NCBI GenBank assembly: GCA_019635955.1
Contig: JAHBYL010000018.1
Coordinates: forward strand, 1 to 56,188
Length of the DNA stretch: 56,188 bases
Reading direction: 5' to 3'
DNA from: Parvibaculum sp.
GTDB taxonomy: Bacteria > Pseudomonadota > Alphaproteobacteria > Parvibaculales > Parvibaculaceae
The stretch's first letter is position 1. Each line of letters begins with the position of its first letter. Below the pieces are notes generated by a model. It was not told where the DNA came from, made no database searches, and worked only from the letters and a program-made list of their open reading frames with translations. Position numbers and translations under genes: made by a program. Of the stretch, positions 1 to 9,099 are shown one piece after another.

Positions 1-2
1 AA

Positions 3-545
3 TATCTGGAGCTTCACCGCGCGGCGCTGGCTGGCGAAAGGCCGGTCGACTGGACGGCATTGCGTTATGCGTATCTGGAAAGCGATGAGCTGGACATTGG
101 CGGACTTCGTACAATTGAACTCCACAAGCAGATGATGAAAGCATCCAAGGCAAACGATTATCAAGCTGCGCTCGAGTTTTCCAGACGCATTCTCGAAATT
201 CAGTTCTTCGATATTGAAGCTCAGGCGGTTTGTGCCTTCGCCGCGCAGAAGATTGGGGACGCGGTTACGGCAAATGAATGCGCCGCAAATGTCGCGGACA
301 TTCGAAAATCGATCATGACGAGTGACGCCACATCTGTCGAAACTGCGCCCGTAATTGTAACGGTGCGAGAGGGGATGGGAGTTTTGAATGTGGTTGGATA
401 CGTTTCCACAGAAACACAACTCATTGAACACGACTCAAAGACGTATGCCTACCGGAGAACGATCGATAGACATGGGCAGGTCCGGGAATTTTATTTTTCG
501 ACGGACCTGATGTGGGAGGCGCATGAACGAAAGAAAGCGCGCTAG
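3..545 (+). CDS. DUF4919-like protein, 5' end outside window
   Basis: The frame is open from the window edge and shows 180 residues, so the true start lies upstream. A TTG at 60 could serve as a start, but the residues before it (PVDWTALRYAYLES) read as the same domain continuing. The middle part is a TPR-like helical stretch (DYQAALEFSRRIL, then IEAQAVCAFAAQKIGDA). It is followed by a beta segment (VIVTVREGMGVLNVVGY) and an aromatic C-terminal part (VREFYFSTDLMWE). This order resembles the DUF4919 family, whose function is unknown. No signal peptide can be judged because the N-terminus is missing. It converges on the minus-strand molybdopterin gene, with 15 bp between the stop codons. Family assignment is from remembered pattern and is moderately sure. 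Confidence 0.6.
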   Translation, partial: YLELHRAALAGERPVDWTALRYAYLESDELDIGGLRTIELHKQMMKASKANDYQAALEFSRRILEIQFFDIEAQAVCAFAAQKIGDAVTANECAANVADIRKSIMTSDATSVETAPVIVTVREGMGVLNVVGYVSTETQLIEHDSKTYAYRRTIDRHGQVREFYFSTDLMWEAHERKKAR

Positions 546-560
546 TACTCAGGCTAATGC

Positions 561-2171
561 CTAGCTACGCCGCGCTTCGAGTTCGGCCTGCGTGTCTATG
601 TCGTTGAGCGCCGCGTCGTCAGGCATGGGCACTTCGCAGACGGCGTCTTCGTTTTCGCCTATCAGGTGTTTGGCGCCGGTGTCGCCTTTCACGTCCATCA
701 TGGCGGCGAACCACTCGCGGCCCCAGAGGACGGGGTTGCCGCGCTTGCCGGCGACGGTTGGTACGCAGATGGTGCGGCCTTCTTCCGGGTCGAAGGCGGC
801 GATGAGGCGGTCGAGATGGGCGCTCCGGATATCCGGCATGTCGCCGAGGCAGACAAGCGCGCCATCGGCATCGTCCGGCAGGGCGCTGAGGCCAGCGCGT
901 AGCGAGGTCGAAAGGCCATCGGCATAATCGGGGTTGTGGACGAAGCTCACGTCGCGACCGGCAAGCGCGGTGCGGACTTCCGCCTCTGCATTGCCGGTGA
1001 CGACGATGACGGGGCCGGCGCTGCACTCAAGCGCGGCGTCCACGATATGCGCGACCATCGGCTTGCCGCCAACCTCCATAAGCAATTTGTTCGGGCCCTG
1101 CATGCGGCTCGACTTGCCGGCGGCGAGGACAAGCGCGGCGATGCGGGGCGCGGAGGCCGCGGTGCTGCCGCCTTCGCGGGGCTGCGGCCTGGTCGGGATT
1201 TCCTTCAGGAGCCCGCCGAGGCCCATAGACATGATGTCCTTCGGCGTCACTTCGAGCCCGGCGGCGAGGCGCGCCAGCACCCAGTCGAAACCGTTGAGCT
1301 TGGGCGAGCGGGCACAGCCGGGCAGGCCGATGACGGGCGTCTCACCATGCCGCGCCAGCAGCAGCAGATTGCCGGGATCGACCGGCATGCCGAAATGGAG
1401 GAGGTCGCCGCCCGCCAGCACGATGCCGGAGGGCACGACGTCGCGCCGGTCGACCGTGGCCGAGGCGCCGAAGACGAGAATGGGCGAGAGGCCGTCCTTC
1501 TGCAGCGCGCGGATGGCCTCCGCCACATCATGCGCGGTATGCGGCACGCGGATCTCGCGGGCGATGGTGCCGCCCATTGCCTGAAGCCGGGCCTCGAGGA
1601 CGGCGCGGCTTTTTTCGACCACGCTTTCCTTGGTGCCGGGGAGAAGCGTTGCGACGAGGCCCGCGCGGCGCGGCGCGAAGCGGTGGACCGCCATCGGGGC
1701 GGGGCCGAGGCGGGCGATCTCCAGCGCCTTGTCGAGTTCGGCGCGGGGCACGGCGAAAGGGATCACCTTTACGGTGGCGAGCATCTGGCGGGGCGCGACC
1801 GCCTCGTAAGGGGCAAGTGTGGCGACGGTCAGCGCCTCGCCGATCGCGTTGATGGCGTTGATCCGGTCCGCGTCGATTTCGAGGACGCCCGGTTCTTCGG
1901 CATGGAGGTTCGCGCGGCCGGTGAAGGCGGCGGCAGCGCGGATCGCCTTGCCGGCCAGCGCGCTCGCCAGCGCCGCGGCGGCTTCGTCCTCGGGTACATC
2001 GTCGGGCCCGAGCCGGGCGGCCGTGATATGGGCGACGCCTGCCGCCTTCAGCGCCGCGATGTCGGCGCGGGAGAGGACACGGCCTTTCTTGAAGGTCTCG
2101 GCGCCCGCCTTTTGCGAATGGGCGAGGATCGCACCTTCGGCCTCGTCCGGTGTCAGTTCGCCGAAGATCAT
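561..2171 (-). CDS. Fused molybdopterin-binding / MobA-like nucleotidyltransferase
   Basis: The 536-residue protein has two parts. Residues 1 to about 335 resemble the MoeA/MoCF-type molybdopterin-binding domain (SPILVFGASATVDRRD, then VVPSGIVLAGGD and GETPVIGLPGCARS). Residues 341-536 are a MobA/MocA-type NTP transferase with the nucleotide loop LVLAAGKSSRM (347-357), a metal-site GDMP (443-446) and a downstream GNP motif. Such fusions are known in alphaproteobacteria next to molybdenum hydroxylases. The likely role is to build the cytosine dinucleotide form of the molybdenum cofactor for the CoxL-like enzyme encoded upstream in the same run; the CTP preference is inference. The start overlaps the stop of the preceding XdhC-type gene (ATGA at 2168-2171), so translation is probably coupled. 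This is the last gene of the minus-strand run. Confidence 0.85.
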   Translation of the reverse strand: MIFGELTPDEAEGAILAHSQKAGAETFKKGRVLSRADIAALKAAGVAHITAARLGPDDVPEDEAAAALASALAGKAIRAAAAFTGRANLHAEEPGVLEIDADRINAINAIGEALTVATLAPYEAVAPRQMLATVKVIPFAVPRAELDKALEIARLGPAPMAVHRFAPRRAGLVATLLPGTKESVVEKSRAVLEARLQAMGGTIAREIRVPHTAHDVAEAIRALQKDGLSPILVFGASATVDRRDVVPSGIVLAGGDLLHFGMPVDPGNLLLLARHGETPVIGLPGCARSPKLNGFDWVLARLAAGLEVTPKDIMSMGLGGLLKEIPTRPQPREGGSTAASAPRIAALVLAAGKSSRMQGPNKLLMEVGGKPMVAHIVDAALECSAGPVIVVTGNAEAEVRTALAGRDVSFVHNPDYADGLSTSLRAGLSALPDDADGALVCLGDMPDIRSAHLDRLIAAFDPEEGRTICVPTVAGKRGNPVLWGREWFAAMMDVKGDTGAKHLIGENEDAVCEVPMPDDAALNDIDTQAELEARRS

Positions 2172-2848
2172 GTTCGGAGTGTCTCCGTTATCTCGGCCAT
2201 GATGGAGATGGCGATTTCGGCCGGGCTCTTCGCGCCGATGGCGAGGCCGACCGGCCCGTGGATGCGGGCGATGTCGCCTTCTCCGAAGCCTGCCTCCGTC
2301 AGCCGGGCGACACGGGCGGCATGGGTCTTTTTCGAGCCGAGGGCGCCCACATAGAAAGCCGGGCTCCCGAGCGCTGTCTGCAGGGCCGGGTCGTCGAGTT
2401 TCGGGTCATGGGTGAGGGTAACGATAGCGGTGCGGGCATCGGGGGCGAGGGCGGCCATGGCCTCGTCCGGCCAGTCCGTCATCAGCGTCATGCCGGGGAA
2501 GCGGTCGGGCGAGGCGAAGGAGGTGCGCGGGTCTACCACCGTCACGTCATAACCCGTCAGCGCCGCGATCTCTGCCAGCGGCTGGGCGATATGGACCGCG
2601 CCGACAAGGATCAGCCGAAGCGGCGGGTTGAACGGATTGAGGAACCATTCGGCGCCGTCAGGGGCTGCCGCCACCGCGCCCTTATCGCTTGAAAGGACTT
2701 CATGTATCGCATTAATTAACCAGTTTTCTTCCGATTTATCAGAGGGATAAACCAGTTTCTGGATTCCATCCGTTAACCTTGTGGCGAGCGCCACGGGGCG
2801 CTTTTCGGCGCGGGCGCGGACCAGTTCGTTGAGGAGCGCGGCGTCCAT
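2168..2848 (-). CDS. XdhC-type chaperone, C-terminal (Rossmann) domain protein
   Basis: The 226-residue protein matches the C-terminal half of XdhC/CoxI proteins. A Rossmann-like segment lies at about residues 78-110 (RLILVGAVHIAQPLAEIA, ending in VVDPR), followed by the family's VGALGSKKTHAARV and IHGPVGLAIGAKSPAEIAISI stretches. XdhC proteins bind the molybdenum cofactor, protect it and help its sulfuration before insertion into a hydroxylase. The companion N-terminal domain is encoded separately just upstream, with one base between stop and start. Together they equal one full-length XdhC. It overlaps the following gene by 4 bp. Cytoplasmic; no membrane segment is visible. Confidence 0.85.
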   Translation of the reverse strand: MDAALLNELVRARAEKRPVALATRLTDGIQKLVYPSDKSEENWLINAIHEVLSSDKGAVAAAPDGAEWFLNPFNPPLRLILVGAVHIAQPLAEIAALTGYDVTVVDPRTSFASPDRFPGMTLMTDWPDEAMAALAPDARTAIVTLTHDPKLDDPALQTALGSPAFYVGALGSKKTHAARVARLTEAGFGEGDIARIHGPVGLAIGAKSPAEIAISIMAEITETLRT

Positions 2849-2849
2849 C

Positions 2850-3173
2850 TCAGCCCTTCACCGGCTCGACCATGACGCGGATGCGGCCACCGCAGGCGAG
2901 GCCGACTTCCCAGGCCATGGCGTCCGAGACGCCATATTCGAGGAGTTCCGTCTTGCCGGTATCGAGGGTTTCGAGCGCGCGGGTCACGACATCGCCCTCG
3001 ATGCAGCCCCCTGAGACGGAGCCGACGAAAGTGGCGTCGTCGCGGATGGCGAGCTGGCTGCCGACCGGGCGCGGGGCCGAGCCCCAGGTTTCGATCACGG
3101 TGGCGAGCGCCACGCGGCGGCCTTCGGCCAGCCAGAGGGCTGCTTCCTCCAGCACATTGTCGTGATTGCTCAT
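2850..3173 (-). CDS. XdhC/CoxI N-terminal domain protein
   Basis: This small protein of 107 residues carries the XdhC_CoxI N-terminal domain: ATVIETWGSAPRPVGSQ at about 24-40 and GSVSGGCIEG at 51-60. The conserved cysteine (C57) belongs to the latter motif. The family acts in maturation of molybdenum hydroxylases. The start overlaps the coxE stop (ATGA at 3170-3173), so it is translationally coupled to that gene. The C-terminal XdhC domain follows as a separate gene after one base. Both genes have their own start codons and intact ends, so this looks like a natural two-gene arrangement and not a broken gene. Confidence 0.85.
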   Translation of the reverse strand: MSNHDNVLEEAALWLAEGRRVALATVIETWGSAPRPVGSQLAIRDDATFVGSVSGGCIEGDVVTRALETLDTGKTELLEYGVSDAMAWEVGLACGGRIRVMVEPVKG

Positions 3174-4351
3174 GCGGCCCTCCGTTCGGGTTTCCGCTCG
3201 ATATGGGCATTGGAGAGTGCGTCGCCCAGTGCCGCCAGCGAGGCGACGTTGTGGACCGGGCGGAACTCGTCGACATGCGGCAGCAGGGCCTTCACGCCGA
3301 GCGCCTTCGGCTCGAAGCGCGCATAGCGGAGCAGCGGGTTCAGCCAGATGAGGCGGCGGGCGCTGCGGTGGAGCCGGGCGATCTCCGGGGCGACGCCCTC
3401 GCCGGCATCGCGGTCGAGCCCGTCCGTCACCAGAAGCACGGTCGCGCCCTGGCCAAGCACGCGGCGGGCCCAGTCCACATTGAAGCGGCGCAGCGTTTCG
3501 CCGATGCGGGTGCCGCCGTCCCAGTCCTCGACCCGGGCGGCGACGCGGGCCAGCGCCTCGTCCACGTCTCGGTGCTTCAGCTCGCGGGTGACATGGGTAA
3601 GGCGGGTACCGAAGAGGAAGACATGAACACGGTCGCGGTCATTGGTCAGGGCATGAAGGAAATGCAGGAAGATGCGGGCATAGGCCGACATGGAGCCCGA
3701 GATGTCGCACAGCACGACAAGCGGCGGCGGGCGGCGGCGCGGCGCGCGGCGCTTCAGCGGAATGACGCCGCCGGAGCGGAGCGTGGCGCGGAGGGTGCCC
3801 CGCATGTCGATCAGCGGGCCGTTGGCGGCGGGCCTTGTGCGGCGGGTGCGGACCTCGTCCATCCGCAGCCGGAGCCGGGCGATTGCCGCCTTCGCCTCGG
3901 CGAGCTCGGCGAGCGACATTTTTTCGAAGTCCTTTTCGCGGAGCACTTCCTCGCCGGAGAAGGTTTCGCTGCGGTCGATCTCGATGTCGGGTTCTTCGAG
4001 TTCGCTGAGCGCGGTTTCGCCGAACAGGGCTTCGGCGAGGCGGCGGCTTTTTTCGTCCTCGTCGGCGCCCGGCGGCGTTTCGATTTCAGGCAGCATCAGC
4101 GACATCATCTTGTCGAGGAGCTTCGGATTGCGCCAGAAGACATGGAACGCCTGATCGAAGATTTCGTGTTCCTCGTGGCGCTTGATGAGCGTGGCGCGGA
4201 GCGTCCAGTAGAAGTCCTCGCGCGCGCCGATGCCCGCCGTTTCGACGGCCTCGACCGCATCGAGCACCTGGCGCGGCCCGACGCGGAGCCCGGCGCGGCG
4301 CAGGATGCGCGCGAAATGGACGATGTTTTCGGCGAGGCGGCCCGTTGCCAC
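3170..4351 (-). CDS. coxE: CoxE-like von Willebrand factor A protein
   Basis: This 393-residue protein belongs to the VWA/CoxE family. The metal-ion-dependent adhesion site starts with DISGS (216-220) and is followed by a TRIGET threonine motif and an LLVTDGLDRD aspartate motif. The N-terminal 170 residues are helical and charged. The segment at 200-210 is very basic and proline-rich. In aerobic carboxydotrophs CoxE works with the MoxR-type ATPase CoxD to mature the CoxL active site, and the coxD-like gene sits 9 bp upstream here. The stop overlaps the start of the next gene by 4 bp. Cytoplasmic or membrane-associated; no signal peptide is seen. Confidence 0.88.
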   Translation of the reverse strand: MATGRLAENIVHFARILRRAGLRVGPRQVLDAVEAVETAGIGAREDFYWTLRATLIKRHEEHEIFDQAFHVFWRNPKLLDKMMSLMLPEIETPPGADEDEKSRRLAEALFGETALSELEEPDIEIDRSETFSGEEVLREKDFEKMSLAELAEAKAAIARLRLRMDEVRTRRTRPAANGPLIDMRGTLRATLRSGGVIPLKRRAPRRRPPPLVVLCDISGSMSAYARIFLHFLHALTNDRDRVHVFLFGTRLTHVTRELKHRDVDEALARVAARVEDWDGGTRIGETLRRFNVDWARRVLGQGATVLLVTDGLDRDAGEGVAPEIARLHRSARRLIWLNPLLRYARFEPKALGVKALLPHVDEFRPVHNVASLAALGDALSNAHIERKPERRAA

Positions 4352-4360
4352 GGCGCGCCC

Positions 4361-5272
4361 TTACTCCGCCGCCCGGGCGGCGAGGCGGATTTCCTCGAGG
4401 ATACGCGCGGCCTCGCTGCCCGAGACGCGGGCGATGTCGTCCTGGTATTTGAGGAGCGCGCCCAGCGTGTCGTTCACGACCTGCCGGTCGAGGGAGACCG
4501 CATCGAGCGCCGTCAGGGCTTCCGCCCAGTCGATCGTTTCGGCGATGCCGGGATTTTTATAGAGGTCGAGGCTGCGGAGCTTCTGCACGAAGGCCACGAT
4601 TTCGCGCGAGAGATTTTCAGAGGCGCGCGGCGCCTTCAGCTTCAGGATCGCGAGTTCGCGGGCGGCATCGGGGTAGTCGACCCAGTGATAGAGACAGCGG
4701 CGCTTCAGCGCATCGTGGATTTCGCGGGTGCGGTTCGAGGTCACGATGACGATGGGCGGATGCTCGGCCTTGATGGTGCCGATTTCGGGAACGCTGACCT
4801 GAAAATCCGACAGCACCTCGAGAAGGTAGGCCTCGAAAGGCTCATCGGTGCGGTCCAGCTCGTCGATCAGCAGCACGGGCGGGCCTTCGACGGCGGGCGC
4901 CAATGCCTGCAGGATCGGGCGGCGGATGAGAAAGCGTTCGGAGAAGACGTCCTTGCCGAGTTCGGTGCGGTCCTCGACGCCTTCGGCTTCGGCCAGGCGG
5001 ATTTCGATCATCTGCGCCTGATAGTTCCACTCATAGACGGCGGCGGCGGTGTCGAGGCCTTCATAGCATTGGAGGCGGATGAGGCGGCGGCCGAGCGCCT
5101 CGGCGAGCACCTTGGCGATCTCGGTCTTGCCGACGCCGGCCTCACCTTCGAGCAGCAGCGGGCGGCCCATCGTCAGGGCGAGGAAGATGACGGTCGCGAG
5201 CGAGCGGTCGGCGACATAGTTGCCACGCGTCAGGAGGTCGACGGTTTCGTCGATATCGGAAGGCAGGTTCAT
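4361..5272 (-). CDS. coxD: MoxR-family AAA+ ATPase (CoxD-like)
   Basis: The product is 303 residues long, the usual MoxR size. The Walker A motif is GEAGVGKT (43-50), Walker B is LLIDELD (134-140), and the sensor-1 segment IVIVTSNRTRE lies near 174-184. MoxR ATPases pair with VWA proteins to insert or activate metal centres. In cox systems CoxD is needed for sulfur and copper assembly at the CoxL site. The neighbour downstream is the VWA partner coxE and the neighbour upstream is coxM. Whether this ATPase serves copper insertion is doubtful here, because the CoxL is of form II, which lacks the cysteine that ligates copper. Confidence 0.9.
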   Translation of the reverse strand: MNLPSDIDETVDLLTRGNYVADRSLATVIFLALTMGRPLLLEGEAGVGKTEIAKVLAEALGRRLIRLQCYEGLDTAAAVYEWNYQAQMIEIRLAEAEGVEDRTELGKDVFSERFLIRRPILQALAPAVEGPPVLLIDELDRTDEPFEAYLLEVLSDFQVSVPEIGTIKAEHPPIVIVTSNRTREIHDALKRRCLYHWVDYPDAARELAILKLKAPRASENLSREIVAFVQKLRSLDLYKNPGIAETIDWAEALTALDAVSLDRQVVNDTLGALLKYQDDIARVSGSEAARILEEIRLAARAAE

Positions 5273-5308
5273 TTGCTCAATCTAGGCCGGGCGGCCTTAA
5301 TCGCCAAG

Positions 5309-6106
5309 TCAGCCCGCCGCCGCCACAGCGCGCTTCGCCATGACGGTGACGAGGTGGGCGCGGTATTCGGCGCTGCCATGGAGGTCCGCGTTCAGGCCCT
5401 TGGCCGGCAGTTTGATATTCGCGACGGCATCGGGCGACCAGTTCTTCGCCAGTGCCTCTTCCATCTCGGCGATGCGGAAAACGCCGTTCTGGCCCGCGCC
5501 GGTGACCGCGACGCGGATACCCCAGGGGCCCTTCGAGACGAAGACGCCGACCATGGCATAGCGCGATGCAGGATTGCGGAACTTCATATAGGCGGCCTTT
5601 TCCGGGTGCGGGAAGGTCACTTCCTTGATGATTTCGCCATCCTGAAGCGCCGTCTCGAACATGCCCTTGAAGAATTCATCCGCCTCGATGAGACGCTTGG
5701 TGGTGTGGATTTTCGCGTCGAGCGCGAGGCAGGCGGCGGGGTAGTCCGCGGCCGGGTCGTTGTTCGCGATGGAGCCGCCCAGTGTGCCCATGTGGCGGAC
5801 GGCGGGGTCGCCGATGCCCGCCGCGAGGGCGGCGAGCGCCGGGTTGTGCTTCTTCACCTCGGCGGATTGCGCGACCTTTGCGTGGCGCGTGGCAGCGCCG
5901 ATCATCACGGCGTCGCCTTCGGCACGGATGAAATCGAGATCCTGGATGCCGCCGATGTCGATCAGGTCGCTCGGCATGGCGAGGCGCTGCTTCAGCGTGG
6001 GGATCAGCGTCTGGCCGCCGGCGAGAATTTTTGGATCGTCCGATTTTGCGAGCAGGGCTTCCGCATCCGCCAGCGTTTTCGGGCGCTCATAGTTGAACTG
6101 GTACAT
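5309..6106 (-). CDS. coxM: Mo-hydroxylase FAD-binding medium subunit (CoxM-like)
   Basis: Read from the ATG at 6106, which has a strong Shine-Dalgarno (AAGGAG, 8 bases upstream), this is a 265-residue FAD-binding protein. A longer open frame upstream has no comparable ribosome site. The two family FAD motifs are AGGQTL (29-34) and TLGGSIANNDPAAD (108-121). The C-terminal part is the CO dehydrogenase flavoprotein type. The subunit passes electrons from the iron-sulfur subunit to the quinone pool or another acceptor. It lies between coxL (10 bp gap) and coxD in the order S-L-M-D-E. Confidence 0.92.
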   Translation of the reverse strand: MYQFNYERPKTLADAEALLAKSDDPKILAGGQTLIPTLKQRLAMPSDLIDIGGIQDLDFIRAEGDAVMIGAATRHAKVAQSAEVKKHNPALAALAAGIGDPAVRHMGTLGGSIANNDPAADYPAACLALDAKIHTTKRLIEADEFFKGMFETALQDGEIIKEVTFPHPEKAAYMKFRNPASRYAMVGVFVSKGPWGIRVAVTGAGQNGVFRIAEMEEALAKNWSPDAVANIKLPAKGLNADLHGSAEYRAHLVTVMAKRAVAAAG

Positions 6107-6116
6107 TCTCGACTCC

Positions 6117-8495
6117 TTATTCGGCGGCGGCGCGCGGGGCGGCGGATTGAAGGGCCTGCCAGACACGCGCGGGCGTTGCGGGCATTTCGATGTCGCGGAT
6201 GCCGAGCGCATCCGTCACGGCATTGATGATGGCGGGCGGCGCGGCGATGGCGCCTGCCTCGCCGCAGCCTTTCATGCCGAGCGGGTTCGACGGGCAGACG
6301 GTTTTGGTGAAGCCGAGGGTGAAGCTCGGCAGGTCGTCTGCGCGGGGCATGCAGTAATCCATATAGGAGCCGGTGACGAGCTGGCCGGAAGCGGGGTCGT
6401 AGACGCCATGTTCGAGCAGTGCCTGACCGATCCCTTGCGCGATGCCGCCATGCACCTGACCTTCGACGATCATCGGATTGATGATGGTGCCGAAATCGTC
6501 GACCGCGACGAATTTCGCGATTTCGACAATGCCGGTATCGGGGTCGATCTCGACTTCGCAGACATGGGCGCCGGCGGGGAAGGTGAAGTTGGCGGGGTCG
6601 TAGAACGCGCCTTCCTTGAGGCCGGGTTCGATTTCGCCGGAGGGAAAGCCATGCGCCGTGTAGGCGGCGAGGGAGACTTCGGCCCAGGCGAGCGACTTGT
6701 CGGTGCCTTGCACGGTGAAGGCACCGTTCTCGAAGGCGATATCCTCGACAGCGGCTTCCATGAGGTGAGCGGCGATCTTTTTCGCCTTGGCCTCGATCTT
6801 GTCGAGCGCCTTGACGATGGCGCTCATGCCGACAGCGCCGGAGCGCGAGCCATAGGTGCCCATGCCGAACTGCACCTTGTCGGTGTCGCCATGGACGATT
6901 TCGACATTCGAGAGCGGGATGCCGAGGCGCGAGGCGACAAGCTGGGCGAATGTCGTTTCATGGCCTTGCCCATGGCTATGCGAGCCGGTGAGGACTTCGA
7001 CATTGCCGGTCGGGTTGACGCGGACTTCCGCGCTTTCCCAGAGGCCGACACCGGCGCCGAGCGAGCCGACGGCGGCGGACGGCGCGATGCCGCAGGCTTC
7101 GATGTAAGACGAGATGCCGATGCCGCGCAGCTTGCCTCGCTTTGCGGCTTCGGACTTGCGGGCGGCAAAGCCCTTGTAGTCGCTCGCTTCAAGCGCCGCG
7201 TCCAGCGACGCCTGATAGTCGCCCGCGTCGTAGTTCATGATGACGGGTGTCTGGTGCGGGAAGTTGCGGATGAAATTGCGGCGCCGGATATCCGCCGGGT
7301 CGAGGCCGGTTTCGCGGGCGGCCGTCTCGACGATGCGTTCGACGAGGAAGGTCGCTTCCGGGCGGCCGGCACCGCGATAGGCGTCCACGGGCGCGGTATG
7401 CGTGTAGACGCCGTCGACTTCGACATAGATCGCGGGAATGTCGTATTGGCCCGAGAGCAGCGTGCCATAGAGATAGGTCGGCACGGCGGCGGAGAAGGTC
7501 GAGAGATAGGCGCCGAGATTGGCGATGGTCTTCACGCGGAGGCCCAGAAACTTTCCGTCGGCATCGAGCGCGAGTTCGGCGTGACTCAGATGATCGCGGC
7601 CATGCGCATCCGAGAGGAAGGCTTCGGAGCGGTCCGCCGTCCATTTGATCGGGCGGCCGAGTTTCGCCGCTGCCCAGACACAGGCGGTTTCTTCCGCATA
7701 GATGAAAATCTTGGAGCCGAAGCCGCCGCCGACATCGGGCGCGATGACGCGGAGCTTGTGCTCGGGCGCGACGCCGACAAAAGCGGAGAGGACAAGGCGG
7801 GCGACATGGGGGTTCTGGCTTGTGGTGTGGAGCGTGTAGATGCCGCTGCCCTTGTCATATTCGCCGATGGCGGCGCGGGGCTCCATCGCGTTCGGGATCA
7901 GGCGGTTGTTGGTGAGGTCGAGCTTGACCACCCGGGCGGCCTTCGCAAAGGCGGCTTCGGTTTCCGCCTTGTTGCCGAGCTCCCATTCGAAACAGGTGTT
8001 GCGCGGCGCTTCGGGATGGACCTGCGCGGCATCCGGTTTCTGGCAGGAGCCGAGCGAGACGGCGGCCGGAAGGGCCTCATAATCGACTTCGATGAGTTCG
8101 GCGGCAGCGCGCGCTTCGGCAAGCGTTTCGGCGACGACCATGGCGACGTGATCGCCGACATAACGCACCGTATCGAGCGCGAGGATGGGATGCGGGCCGA
8201 CTTTCATCGGCGTGCCGTCTTTCGAGGTGACGGTCCAGCCGCAGATAAGGCCGCCGAGACCGTCATCGGCGACTTGGCGGCCGGTAAAGACGGCGACGAC
8301 GCCCGGCGCCGTCTCGGCGGCGGATGTATCTATCGCGCGGATACGCGCATGAGCATGAGGCGAGCGCAGAAAGTATGCATATGTCTGGCGCGGGCGGGAA
8401 ATGTCGTCCGTGTAGTGGCCGTTGCCGGTGATGAAGCGGAAATCTTCCTTGCGGCGCACCGGCTGGCCGATGCCTTCACGTGCTGCTTCGGACAT
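6117..8495 (-). CDS. coxL: Molybdenum hydroxylase large subunit, form II CoxL type
   Basis: The ATG at 8495 is chosen because AGGAGG precedes it by 7 bases; an in-frame ATG at 8513 would add six residues. The protein has 792 residues and spans the aldehyde oxidase/xanthine dehydrogenase a/b-hammerhead and Mo-binding domains. The glutamate of the C-terminal GCGEAG motif (E746) matches the catalytic base of the family. The active-site loop at 372-378 is AYRGAGR. Established form I CO dehydrogenases have AYRCSFR there, with the copper-binding cysteine; AYRGAGR defines form II enzymes, whose CO activity is weak, debated or absent in several cases. The enzyme is therefore a Mo-cytosine-dinucleotide hydroxylase of uncertain substrate, perhaps CO, an aldehyde or a heterocycle. 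Confidence 0.93.
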   Translation of the reverse strand: MSEAAREGIGQPVRRKEDFRFITGNGHYTDDISRPRQTYAYFLRSPHAHARIRAIDTSAAETAPGVVAVFTGRQVADDGLGGLICGWTVTSKDGTPMKVGPHPILALDTVRYVGDHVAMVVAETLAEARAAAELIEVDYEALPAAVSLGSCQKPDAAQVHPEAPRNTCFEWELGNKAETEAAFAKAARVVKLDLTNNRLIPNAMEPRAAIGEYDKGSGIYTLHTTSQNPHVARLVLSAFVGVAPEHKLRVIAPDVGGGFGSKIFIYAEETACVWAAAKLGRPIKWTADRSEAFLSDAHGRDHLSHAELALDADGKFLGLRVKTIANLGAYLSTFSAAVPTYLYGTLLSGQYDIPAIYVEVDGVYTHTAPVDAYRGAGRPEATFLVERIVETAARETGLDPADIRRRNFIRNFPHQTPVIMNYDAGDYQASLDAALEASDYKGFAARKSEAAKRGKLRGIGISSYIEACGIAPSAAVGSLGAGVGLWESAEVRVNPTGNVEVLTGSHSHGQGHETTFAQLVASRLGIPLSNVEIVHGDTDKVQFGMGTYGSRSGAVGMSAIVKALDKIEAKAKKIAAHLMEAAVEDIAFENGAFTVQGTDKSLAWAEVSLAAYTAHGFPSGEIEPGLKEGAFYDPANFTFPAGAHVCEVEIDPDTGIVEIAKFVAVDDFGTIINPMIVEGQVHGGIAQGIGQALLEHGVYDPASGQLVTGSYMDYCMPRADDLPSFTLGFTKTVCPSNPLGMKGCGEAGAIAAPPAIINAVTDALGIRDIEMPATPARVWQALQSAAPRAAAE

Positions 8496-8529
8496 GGAAT
8501 GGCCTCCTCCCATGAGACGTTCCGTTTCG

Positions 8530-8994
8530 TCAGCGCATCTCCTGCGATGCGGCGAGTATCGCCTTCACGATATTGTGGTAGCCGGTGCAACGGCAGATAT
8601 TGCCCTCGAGTTCGTCGCGCACCGTTTCCTCGTCGAGCTCGGGGATGCGGCGGATCATGTCGACCGCCGTCATGATCATGCCAGGCGTGCAGAAGCCGCA
8701 TTGCAGCCCGTGATGTTCGCGGAAGGCAGCCTGAACGGGGTGCAGCTCACCGTTCTTTGCGAGGCCCTCGATGGTGAGGATCTCCGCGCCTTCGGCTTGG
8801 GCCGCGAGCATGGTGCAGGATTTCACGGCGCGGCCATCGACATGGACTACGCAGGCGCCGCACTGGCTGGTGTCGCAACCGACATGGGTGCCGGTCAGGC
8901 CGAGCTGTTCGCGAATGAACTGGACAAGCAGCGTACGCGCCTCGACATCGGCGCTTGCGGGCTTGCCGTTGACCGTCATGGAAACAACGGACAT
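8530..8994 (-). CDS. coxS: Mo-hydroxylase 2Fe-2S small subunit (CoxS-like)
   Basis: The 154-residue protein has all eight cluster cysteines. C40, C45, C48 and C60 bind the plant-ferredoxin-type [2Fe-2S] cluster. C99, C102, C134 and C136 bind the second cluster in the four-helix domain (QCGFCTPGM and NICRCTGY). It carries electrons from the molybdenum site of CoxL to the flavin of CoxM. The start at 8994 is preceded by GGGAGG with a 6-base spacer. It is followed after 34 bp by coxL. Length and motif spacing are normal for the family. Confidence 0.95.
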   Translation of the reverse strand: MSVVSMTVNGKPASADVEARTLLVQFIREQLGLTGTHVGCDTSQCGACVVHVDGRAVKSCTMLAAQAEGAEILTIEGLAKNGELHPVQAAFREHHGLQCGFCTPGMIMTAVDMIRRIPELDEETVRDELEGNICRCTGYHNIVKAILAASQEMR

Positions 8995-9099
8995 GCGACT
9001 ACCTCCCTGAATGGCTCGGCTTCTTGCGGAATTGCGTTTTCCGCAGCGTTTTCCGGAGTCTCGACTTTCGCCAGCGGCACGTCAAGCAAAGGCTTCGGA

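Noticed and set aside
936-2354. Long plus-strand open frame opposite the molybdopterin gene
   Set aside because: High-GC shadow frame with no family motifs, opposite a gene with clear MobA-like motifs.
2840-2860. Possible frameshift that splits XdhC
   Set aside because: The two halves have their own start codons, intact ends and coupled spacing, and such split XdhC pairs are known.
3203-6226. Plus-strand open frame of about 1000 codons opposite coxE, coxD and coxM
   Set aside because: It spans three well-supported genes and their gaps in antisense; composition is that of a mirror frame and no domain is visible.
6093-8675. Plus-strand open frame of about 860 codons opposite coxL and coxS
   Set aside because: Antisense shadow of coxL; the CoxL and CoxS motifs on the minus strand decide the coding strand.
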